Positions 1 to 6,527 of a stretch of 64,000 nucleotides of DNA are shown here, one piece after another (position 1 is the first letter of the stretch; the number at the start of each line of letters is the position of its first letter). This stretch comes from an uncultured Bacteroidales bacterium. GTDB lineage: Bacteria; Bacteroidota; Bacteroidia; Bacteroidales; UBA932. The stretch lies in the NCBI GenBank assembly GCA_944325495.1, contig CALVAD010000002.1, positions 62,001 through 126,000 on the forward strand. Direction: 5' to 3'. A program made the position numbers and the translations under genes. The notes under the pieces are model-generated. The model saw only the letters and a list, made by a program, of their open reading frames with translations. It was not told where the DNA came from and searched no databases.

Positions 1-87
1 TTCCGACAACAAACCGCCAGCCCGGCGCCCAGCCGCCCGTTACCGAAAACCGCCCGGCACCGCCAGAACCCTGTCCATCACCTCAAT

Positions 88-105
88 CCCCCCCCCAAAA
101 AAAAA
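88..105. repeat. Paired homopolymer tract C9A9
   Basis: Nine C followed directly by nine A lie about 80 bases downstream of the minus-strand lipoprotein stop codon. Read on the minus strand this is T9G9. The rest of bases 1-183 shows no supportable gene. The T run might contribute to transcription termination of the lipoprotein gene, but no strong hairpin precedes it. Such tracts are prone to slippage in replication and in sequencing. Confidence 0.7.
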
Positions 106-183
106 CACAATAAACACGCCGGCAAGGTCGGCACGCATCTTCACGCGACCCCGCCGGCGACATTATCTATCCCTGCGGCCGAT

Positions 184-1845
184 TTATTCGCCTCCGGTAA
201 GCGCGCAGGCGAGACCCCACACCGTAATATCGTCGGGGCTAACGGTTTCAAACTCCTGAGCTACGCCGTTTTTCCATATATGGGCGTGGTAAAGCTCCTC
301 GAATGTGTCCATGTCAAATCCGGCATATTCGCTGCCCGCGACATACACATCACTGCCTGCAACCGCCAGAGCCAGTCCCTGACAGAGCGACATGCCCTCC
401 GAATAGACCTCCACGCCGTCTTCGGTCCAAGTGCAGGCGACGATGCTGCCATCATCTTCGGTCATGTTGCCCTCGATGATATATTCACCGTCCTTGACAT
501 ACAGGCCCGTAACCTCCGTGCCCACCTCTTCGGTGAAGTAGCTCGGAACCCCGTCTATCCACAGCACGCCTTTCCAATTTCCGCCGCTCACCCTCTCGGC
601 TCCGGCGGCGTAGACCTTGCCGTTGTCCATGTACAGGGCGTTGACCTTGGCTATGGTCGATCCGTCCGTCAGGCTCTGCATCTGACCGTTCTTCCAGATG
701 CAGGCTATTCCGCCCTGAGGATTCCCTTCCGGCTGGACATAGCCTCCGACATAGACATCATCGCCGTCGGCCATCACGCAATATGCCAGAGCGTCGGCAG
801 TCCCGTCGGTAAGCCGCACCATAGTCCCGTTCTTCCAATATACGGCCACGCGGTCGTAGTTGTTGTCAGCCATTTCGAAACCTGCCGCATAGACATTCCC
901 GCCCGCAGCGGCGACAGCGACAGGGGAAGTCGCCCGCTTTCCGTCGCTCAAGGCCGTCTTGACCGCATTCGCCTCATCGCCGACCGTGAACTGCCACATC
1001 GTTCCGACATTCAGGTGATACGGCTCGTAGAATCCGTCATCGAAAAGCTCTCCCGTGGCCTCGCAGCCGACGACATACACCATGTCGCCGTCCACATATA
1101 TGTCATTGCAGAACCCGTCGGCCGCGCCGTCGCTGAGCTGGAAACGCTTTCCATCCTTCCAGAGCGTGGCATAATAATAGTCCTTTCCGGCGACCCGCTC
1201 CTGCCCGACGGCATAGAGGATGTGCGGCACGGACGGTTCATCGGGACCCGGCTGATCAGGCACCCTGGGCACGGTAACCTTTGTCCCATCGGGCAGGATG
1301 AACCAGACATAATTCTCATCCATTTCTATCCGGATGCCGTCGCCGGCCGCCTCGTCGAGCTTTATCCAGTCCTTTCCATCGTTATAGGAGACATACCAGC
1401 ACCCCTCCTCGATCTTCAGCTTGGGCGTGATGCCGTCGCTGCCGGAAACGGGCAGCCTGTTCCCGTATTCGTCCGTCACCCAGATTCCGTCGACGGTCCA
1501 ATAGTAGATTCCGTCTTCGCCCAGTCCGACCGCGATCACGGGCGACTTTCCGTCCTTGCCGTTATATACGACGACAGGCGCGCCTTTGGCGAACTTGATC
1601 GTGTAGCCGACCACGGCCCCGTTCTCGACAAGCGGCTCGACCGAGGTGATGTAATCCCCGTTTTCGAGAGCCTCGACGATGCTCTGCATGGACGACAGGT
1701 TGGTGTTCATGCTGTTGCAGAGCTGCTCGAGCTTCTCGACACGCTTTTCGAGGTCATCTACGCGTTTGAGGAGTTCGGAGTCGCTACATCCCCCCCCCAT
1801 GATCAGCAGGCAGACGCCCGCCAGCAAAAATAGAAATTTCTTCAT
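184..1845 (-). CDS. Surface lipoprotein, DUF4988-like N-terminus plus repeated propeller-like C-terminus
   Basis: This 553-residue protein starts with a lipoprotein signal peptide: basic MKK, a hydrophobic core, and a lipobox ending at Cys20 (MGGGC). Residues about 24-60 form a heptad-rich coiled coil (LLKRVDDLEKRVEKLEQL). The following part, to about residue 200, resembles DUF4988, the N-terminal domain seen on Bacteroidales surface lipoproteins and PL29-type lyases. From about residue 210 there are roughly six or seven imperfect repeats of 45-55 residues, with motifs such as VYVAGxE, ATLWKDG and xLTDG, which suggests a beta-propeller. No catalytic residues are recognisable, so binding or adhesion at the cell surface is an inference. 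The start lies 18 bases after xseA. A run of nine G sits in the codons just before the lipidated Cys. Confidence 0.8.
   Translation of the reverse strand: MKKFLFLLAGVCLLIMGGGCSDSELLKRVDDLEKRVEKLEQLCNSMNTNLSSMQSIVEALENGDYITSVEPLVENGAVVGYTIKFAKGAPVVVYNGKDGKSPVIAVGLGEDGIYYWTVDGIWVTDEYGNRLPVSGSDGITPKLKIEEGCWYVSYNDGKDWIKLDEAAGDGIRIEMDENYVWFILPDGTKVTVPRVPDQPGPDEPSVPHILYAVGQERVAGKDYYYATLWKDGKRFQLSDGAADGFCNDIYVDGDMVYVVGCEATGELFDDGFYEPYHLNVGTMWQFTVGDEANAVKTALSDGKRATSPVAVAAAGGNVYAAGFEMADNNYDRVAVYWKNGTMVRLTDGTADALAYCVMADGDDVYVGGYVQPEGNPQGGIACIWKNGQMQSLTDGSTIAKVNALYMDNGKVYAAGAERVSGGNWKGVLWIDGVPSYFTEEVGTEVTGLYVKDGEYIIEGNMTEDDGSIVACTWTEDGVEVYSEGMSLCQGLALAVAGSDVYVAGSEYAGFDMDTFEELYHAHIWKNGVAQEFETVSPDDITVWGLACALTGGE
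1790..1798 (-). repeat. G9 tract inside the lipobox codons (possible phase-variation switch)
   Basis: On the coding strand the G of the Met16 codon and the next eight bases form nine consecutive G, covering codons for Gly17, Gly18 and most of Gly19, right before Cys20. A one-base gain or loss would shift the frame after residue 16-19 and remove the rest of the lipoprotein. Confidence 0.75.
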
Positions 1846-1863
1846 TGGTCAGTGATTTTTATG

Positions 1864-2973
1864 TTAATTGGAATTCGATTTCACCTCCGCTTCCAGCGTC
1901 CCGTCGGCGAACAGCACCCGGATGCCGTCGCCGGCTTTCACTGATGACGCGGACTTCAGCACCCTGCCGGCCGAGTCCGTCACGAGCGTGTATCCTCTCG
2001 ACAGCAGATTGCGGGGGTCAGCCGACCTTATGCGCGAAGCAATCAGGTCGAGCGCCGAGTTCATGGCCGCCAGACGCGACGAGAACGCCAGTCGCAGCCG
2101 CGTGCCAAATGAGGAAATCCTCTCGTCCTCGGCGGCGAGCGCGTCGATGAACACATCCGCGAGCGCGGTGGGAGTCTTTACGCTGCGGTACGCCACCATG
2201 TCGGCGACATGGTTGTCCCGGTCGTGGCCTATGGCCGTATAGACAGGAACGGGGCAGTTGGCTATCGTAAAGCACAGCCCGTAATCGTCGAAGCATGCAA
2301 GGTCGAGCGAAGAGCCGCCGCCGCGCATTATCAGGATGGCGTCATAGCGCTCGGCAGCCGTCTCCACGGCCGCAATCGCATCGCTTATCGACTCCGGAGC
2401 CGACTCCCCCTGCATGGAAGCTTCGAAAAGCCGCACGCAGAACACGAAGCCGTATTCGTTCTCTTCGAGATGACGGCGGAAATCACCGAAACCTGCGGCA
2501 TCCCGCGCGGAGACGACCGCAAGCCGGTAGGGCACGGCGACCGGCACAAGTTCCTTCTGCCTGTCGAGCAGCCCTTCCTCCTCAAGGCGGGCTATGGTCT
2601 GACGGCGCTGAAGCTCCGCCGCGCCGAGCGTGAACGCCGGTTCTATCTCGCATATCGTAAGCGTCAGCCCGTAGAGTTCGCTGTAGCTCACCTGCACGCC
2701 CGCGAGTATCTCCATGCCCGGCCGGATGTCCTCTCCCGCCGCCTGCCGGAAATAAATGCTGAGCGGCCCGTAGACATTCCGCCATATCACGGCACGGGCA
2801 CGCGCGACCGTGCGCCCGTCCCTGTTGCGGCAAAGCTCGATGTAGCAGTGCCCGTTGGCCTTCACCTGGACTGAAGCCACCTCGGCACTCACCCAGACCC
2901 GCGACGGCAAAGCCTCCTCTATCCCTTCACGCACCCTGAGCTGAAGTTCATACAAATCGACTGTCTCTCTCAT
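1864..2973 (-). CDS. xseA: Exodeoxyribonuclease VII large subunit
   Basis: XseA is the large subunit of exonuclease VII, which degrades single-stranded DNA to oligonucleotides during repair. The protein (369 residues) has the N-terminal OB-fold (RVWVSAEVASVQVKANGHCYIEL) and the catalytic region with the family motifs RGGGSSLDL and AIGHDRD...VAYRSVKTPTALA. It is shorter than the E. coli protein (456) because the C-terminal coiled-coil part is reduced. The ATG at 2973 is preferred over an in-frame TTG one codon upstream. A promoter box ends seven bases before it. The small subunit gene xseB, commonly next to xseA, is not seen here; a lipoprotein gene follows instead. Confidence 0.93.
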   Translation of the reverse strand: MRETVDLYELQLRVREGIEEALPSRVWVSAEVASVQVKANGHCYIELCRNRDGRTVARARAVIWRNVYGPLSIYFRQAAGEDIRPGMEILAGVQVSYSELYGLTLTICEIEPAFTLGAAELQRRQTIARLEEEGLLDRQKELVPVAVPYRLAVVSARDAAGFGDFRRHLEENEYGFVFCVRLFEASMQGESAPESISDAIAAVETAAERYDAILIMRGGGSSLDLACFDDYGLCFTIANCPVPVYTAIGHDRDNHVADMVAYRSVKTPTALADVFIDALAAEDERISSFGTRLRLAFSSRLAAMNSALDLIASRIRSADPRNLLSRGYTLVTDSAGRVLKSASSVKAGDGIRVLFADGTLEAEVKSNSN

Positions 2974-2980
2974 CAACCGT

Positions 2981-2988
2981 CAAAATTA
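2981..2988 (-). promoter_or_regulatory. -7 box of the xseA promoter
   Basis: The minus strand reads TAATTTTG, an exact match to TAnnTTTG. It ends seven bases before the xseA ATG, so the transcript would have almost no leader. No good -33 TTTG is seen at the usual spacing. Confidence 0.55.
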
Positions 2989-3096
2989 GCATTTATTTCC
3001 GAGGAAAGCCACGGTTCCGCGGCATTGCGGCAACGGCGGCAGCGTAATTTGGCCCGAAGGCCACATATACGGTTGCGCCTCGGCATAGCAAATAAA

Positions 3097-3128
3097 TTTG
3101 CTCTGCTCTCGGCTTCTGCGTATATTTG
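3097..3128 (+). promoter_or_regulatory. Promoter of the engB-prs-der operon
   Basis: TTTG at 3097-3100, a 20-base spacer, and TATATTTG at 3121-3128 match the Bacteroidota primary sigma consensus exactly. The engB ATG follows 31 bases later, giving a normal short leader. Confidence 0.8.
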
Positions 3129-3159
3129 CCCCTGATTTAGTAGCTATAGATAAATTGTC

Positions 3160-3756
3160 ATGAGAATCTCCGAGGCCAAGTTTGCGGGAAGCAGCACCAG
3201 GGTTTGCCAGAAGCCGCGGAGAAGATTGCCGGAATTCGCGTTCATCGGAAGGTCAAACGTCGGCAAATCATCGCTGATCAACGCCCTGTGCGGCAACGGC
3301 AGGCTCGCCCTGACCTCCTCGACGCCCGGCAAGACGAAACTTGTCAACCATTTCCTGATCAACGACAGCTGGTATCTCGTGGATCTGCCCGGCTACGGCT
3401 ACGCCAAGGCCGGAAGGAAGGGGCGCGAGCAGATAGCCGCAGTGATCGACGATTACATCCTGAACTCCGAGGACCTCGTGCTGCTGTTCGTGCTCATAGA
3501 CTCGCGGCACGACATAGGAGCCCTCGACAGGGACTTCATCGCGAGACTGGGCGAGGAGGGGATACCTTTCGCGATAGTCATGACCAAGTGCGACAAGCAG
3601 GGGCCCAACGTGCTCGCCGCGCAGATAGAGCGGGACATGGAGATACTCAAGGAGCAATGGGAGGAGCTCCCTCCCGTATTCACGAGCTCCTCGCTGACCG
3701 GGAAAGGCAGGGAGGAGATACTGGCGCACATCGAAGACATACTCAAATCAATTTAA
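3160..3756 (+). CDS. engB: Ribosome biogenesis GTPase EngB (YihA/YsxC)
   Basis: EngB is an essential circularly ordered small GTPase that helps mature the large ribosomal subunit. The 198-residue protein shows G1 GRSNVGKSS at residues 30-38, the G2 region STPGKT at 54-59, G3 DLPGYG at 75-80, and G4 TKCD at 142-145, with G5 as TSSSLTGKG near the end. Length and motif spacing are normal for the family. It is first in a plus-strand operon; prs starts 12 bases after its stop and the ribosome-assembly GTPase der is three genes on. Confidence 0.95.
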   Translation: MRISEAKFAGSSTRVCQKPRRRLPEFAFIGRSNVGKSSLINALCGNGRLALTSSTPGKTKLVNHFLINDSWYLVDLPGYGYAKAGRKGREQIAAVIDDYILNSEDLVLLFVLIDSRHDIGALDRDFIARLGEEGIPFAIVMTKCDKQGPNVLAAQIERDMEILKEQWEELPPVFTSSSLTGKGREEILAHIEDILKSI

Positions 3757-3768
3757 CTCCATAACACA

Positions 3769-4740
3769 ATGCTACACTCCCACAGACTGGAACTGTTCGC
3801 CTGCCGGGCGTCCGAGGACTTCGCAAGGAAGGTAATCGCCACCCTCAACAGGATCAAAGCCGAAGACGAGCCCGAAATTCACCTCGGAGGTCTCGACGTC
3901 ACCCAATTCAGTGACGGAGAGTTCCAGCCGATGTTTTCCGAAAGCGTGCGCGGCGCAACCGTCTACATCATTCAGTCGACCACGCCGCCCGCCGACAATC
4001 TGATGGAGCTGCTCCTCACCATCGATGCGGCGAAAAGGGCGTCAGCCGACGAAGTGGTGGCCGTAATGCCGTATTTCGGTTGGGCGAGACAGGACAGAAA
4101 GGACCGTCCGCGTGTAGCCATAGGCGCAAAGCTCGTAGCCAACCTGCTGCGCGCCGCAGGAGCCGACCGGGTGATGGCCTGCGACCTCCATGCCGAGCAG
4201 ATTCAGGGATTCTTCGACATACCGCTCGACCACATCTATGCGAGCAAGGTATTCATCCCCTACATCAAGGGTCTGGGCATAGACAATCTCGCCATCGCCG
4301 CCCCTGACATGGGAGGAGCCAAGAGGGCGAACGCCTACGCCCGGGAGCTCGACGCCTCGGTCATAATCTGCCACAAGACGCGCGAACGCGCCAATGTGGT
4401 GGGCTCAATAACCGCCATAGGCGAGGTGGAGGACAAGAACATCATCATCGTCGACGACATGATAGACACCGCCGGCACCCTGTGCAAGGCCGCGGAGCTG
4501 CTGATGAACAAGGGAGCGAGAAGCGTGCGCGCCTGCGCCACCCACGGGCTGTTCTCCGGCGAAGCCATCAGCAGAATCCACAGTTCCGTGCTCTCGGAGG
4601 TGTTCATCACCGACACGGTGCCCCATCCAGAACTTGCGGACGACCCCAAGATCAGGATAGTCACCATGACCGAAGTGTTCGCAAGCATCATCCACAAGGT
4701 ATACAACTACGAATCCATAAGCAAAGACTTCGTTTATTGA
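3769..4740 (+). CDS. prs: Ribose-phosphate pyrophosphokinase
   Basis: Prs makes PRPP from ribose 5-phosphate and ATP, feeding purine, pyrimidine, histidine, tryptophan and NAD synthesis. The 323-residue sequence has the FSDGE motif (47-51), the DLHAEQ metal/ATP loop (139-144) with the flexible-loop region KTRERAN, and the PRPP-binding signature IIIVDDMIDTAGT (225-237). It has the usual class I length, with a slightly extended N-terminus. It lies 12 bases after engB and one base separates it from the next gene, so the genes are almost certainly cotranscribed. Confidence 0.95.
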   Translation: MLHSHRLELFACRASEDFARKVIATLNRIKAEDEPEIHLGGLDVTQFSDGEFQPMFSESVRGATVYIIQSTTPPADNLMELLLTIDAAKRASADEVVAVMPYFGWARQDRKDRPRVAIGAKLVANLLRAAGADRVMACDLHAEQIQGFFDIPLDHIYASKVFIPYIKGLGIDNLAIAAPDMGGAKRANAYARELDASVIICHKTRERANVVGSITAIGEVEDKNIIIVDDMIDTAGTLCKAAELLMNKGARSVRACATHGLFSGEAISRIHSSVLSEVFITDTVPHPELADDPKIRIVTMTEVFASIIHKVYNYESISKDFVY

Positions 4741-4741
4741 C

Positions 4742-4993
4742 ATGAAAGTTATTCTCCTCGCCATCGCCGTAACAGCCCTCTGCGTGTTCGGATTGTGTTT
4801 CAACATAATCTTCCGCAAGAAGGACTTCCCTCATTATGACGTGGGCTCCAACGAGGAGATGCGCAAGCGCGGCATCCGCTGCTACAAGGACGAGGACGCC
4901 GCCCTCCACTCCCGGAAATGCACGGGCAACTACAGCGAAGCCTGCAAAGAATGCAAGTTATATGAGTCTGGTAGCCATAATAGGACGGCCTAA
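4742..4993 (+). CDS. Small membrane-anchored Cys-containing protein
   Basis: This 83-residue protein begins one base after prs. Residues 1-24 form a single hydrophobic segment (a membrane anchor or uncleaved signal), followed by a basic stretch ([20 protein letters not shown]) and a C-terminal part with Cys at [10 protein letters not shown] and then a CTG...C-x2-C pattern ([10 protein letters not shown]). The Cys spacing suggests metal or cluster binding, which is an inference. I recall similar small proteins beside prs or der in other Bacteroidales, but no function is known to me. Its last 32 bases overlap the start of der in another frame, consistent with translational coupling. Confidence 0.7.
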   Translation: MKVILLAIAVTALCVFGLCFNIIFRKKDFPHYDVGSNEEMRKRGIRCYKDEDAALHSRKCTGNYSEACKECKLYESGSHNRTA

Positions 4994-6272
4994 CGTAGGC
5001 AAGTCAACCCTTTTCAACCGCCTCGTGGGAATGAGGCAGGCGATAGTCGACGACACCGCCGGAGTCACCAGGGACCGGCATTACGGACGCTGCGAATGGT
5101 GCGGACGGGAATTCTCCGTCGTGGACACCGGCGGCTACACGACCAATTCGGACGATGTGTTCGAGAGCGCGATACGCTCCCAGGTGCAGATAGCCATCGA
5201 CGAAGCCGACGCCGTGATATTCATGGTGGAGGCCGGAACCGGCATAACCGACTACGACGCCGAGATCGCCGACATACTGCGCCGCGCCAGGAAGCCGGTG
5301 ATACTCTGCGTCAACAAGGTGGATTCCGGCGACAAGCTGTTCGACACCTACCAGTTCTATTCGCTCGGGCTCGGGGAGATATTCAGCATCTCGGCGGCCA
5401 ACGGCAGCGGGACGGGCGAACTGCTCGACGCCGTGACGGCGGCCCTGCCCTCCGACGAAGCCGAAGGGCCCGACCCCCATGCCGGACTCCCGCGCATCGC
5501 GATCGTGGGGAAGCCCAATGTCGGCAAGTCCTCGCTCACCAACGCCCTGCTCGGCGAAGACAGGAACATAGTCACCCCCGTGGCAGGGACGACGAGGGAC
5601 GCGGTCGAGACCTACTACAACAAGTTCGGCTACGAATTCATGCTGGTCGACACCGCCGGAATCCGGCGCAAGGCCAAGGTGCGCGAAGACCTCGAGTTCT
5701 ACTCGGTGATGCGCTCGATACGCGCCATAGAGCATTCCGACATCTGCATACTGATGATAGACGCCACCACCGGAATGGAGGCTCAGGACATGCATATCTT
5801 CAACCTGATACTCAAGAACCGCAAGGGCTGCGTGCTGGTGGTGAACAAATGGGACCTCTTCATCAAGGATTCGAACACCCTTAAGTCCTATACGGATTCG
5901 CTGCGCCAGAGGCTGTCCCCCTTCAGCGACATTCCCATAGTCTTCACCTCGGTCACCAAGATGCAGCGCATCCAGGACGTGCTTCAGGCCGCGACCGAAG
6001 TCTATTCTAACTATTCCAGGAAAATCCCCACGGCAAGCCTCAACGAGGTGATGCTGCCCATAATCGAGGAGACCCCGCCGCCCGCATGGAAGGGCAAATA
6101 TGTCAAGATCAAGTACATCACCCAGCTGCCCACGCGTTTCCCGGCCTTTGCGTTCTTCTGCAACCTTCCGCAGTACATAAAGGATCCCTACAAGCGCTTC
6201 CTCGAGAACCAGCTGCGCCGGAACTTCAACCTCACGGGCTGCCCCGTCCAGATATACTGCCGGCAGAAATAG
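4962..6272 (+). CDS. der: Ribosome-associated double GTPase Der (EngA)
   Basis: Der carries two tandem GTPase domains and a C-terminal KH-like domain and is needed for 50S subunit assembly. From the ATG at 4962 the protein is 436 residues, the normal length. The first G1 is GRPNVGKST (8-16) with NKVD at 118-121; the second G1 is GKPNVGKSS (183-191) with NKWD later. The KH-like part ends in [17 protein letters not shown] longer in-frame extension exists upstream, but it only reads through the preceding small gene out of frame and has atypical composition, so it was not used. The gene converges on a sensor kinase across a repeat-filled spacer. Confidence 0.95.
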   Translation: MSLVAIIGRPNVGKSTLFNRLVGMRQAIVDDTAGVTRDRHYGRCEWCGREFSVVDTGGYTTNSDDVFESAIRSQVQIAIDEADAVIFMVEAGTGITDYDAEIADILRRARKPVILCVNKVDSGDKLFDTYQFYSLGLGEIFSISAANGSGTGELLDAVTAALPSDEAEGPDPHAGLPRIAIVGKPNVGKSSLTNALLGEDRNIVTPVAGTTRDAVETYYNKFGYEFMLVDTAGIRRKAKVREDLEFYSVMRSIRAIEHSDICILMIDATTGMEAQDMHIFNLILKNRKGCVLVVNKWDLFIKDSNTLKSYTDSLRQRLSPFSDIPIVFTSVTKMQRIQDVLQAATEVYSNYSRKIPTASLNEVMLPIIEETPPPAWKGKYVKIKYITQLPTRFPAFAFFCNLPQYIKDPYKRFLENQLRRNFNLTGCPVQIYCRQK

Positions 6273-6296
6273 ACGCCGCGATATGTTGTCCTGTTT

Positions 6297-6510
6297 CGGA
6301 GGTTGAGAAGCGCGGAGCGCTGCAATCGGTTGAGTTTTACGATATGCTGTCCGATTTCATCGGCCGCATCAGCGGCCCGACGCAGCGTCAGCGAGATTTG
6401 CCCCCGCAAATCGATGCAGCGCAGACGGCAACCGCAGCGTCAGCGGAGGTTGAGAAGCGCGGAGCGCTGCAATCGGTTGAGTTTTACGATATGCTGTCCG
6501 ATTTCATCGG
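6297..6510 (+). repeat. Structured intergenic repeat, GNA-hairpin family copy 1, flanked by 67-bp direct repeats
   Basis: Identical 67-base direct repeats lie at 6297-6363 and 6444-6510 (offset 147). Each contains the mini-hairpin AGCGC-GGA-GCGCT. Between them sits a core with the hairpins GCCGC-ATCA-GCGGC and GATTTGC-CCCC-GCAAATC, followed by the string GATGCAGCGCAG, then GGCAACC. The same order of hairpins with compensatory changes occurs at 38344-38520, and a shorter form occurs at 53021-53132 and 58098-58177. The element fills the spacer between convergent der and the kinase gene. Confidence 0.75.
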
Positions 6511-6527
6511 ATAGCATATCGTAAAAC
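6481..6527. terminator. Long hairpin formed by the 3' end of the kinase gene
   Basis: A 15-bp perfect stem (GTTTTACGATATGCT with AGCATATCGTAAAAC), a G/T wobble, a further 6 bp (TCCGAT/ATCGGA) and a TTC loop. Both arms fall in the last codons and stop codon of the kinase gene. It lies between convergent genes and could stop transcription from both sides. Confidence 0.7.

Noticed and set aside
280..1833. 517-residue open frame opposite the first lipoprotein gene
   Set aside because: It lies antisense to a protein with a clear signal peptide and repeats. It has no recognisable domain. Long antisense frames are common here because GC-rich codon use removes stop codons.
4836..4961. Longer N-terminus for Der
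   Set aside because: The extra 42 residues are an out-of-frame reading of the upstream small gene, rich in Ala, Thr and Arg. The family starts directly before the first P-loop.
6297..6443. Simple tandem duplication as a full explanation of the 6.3 kb element
   Set aside because: A tandem duplication could make the direct repeats, but the same core with paired stem changes and a similar offset occurs at 38.4 kb with unrelated flanks, so a shared element is the better reading.
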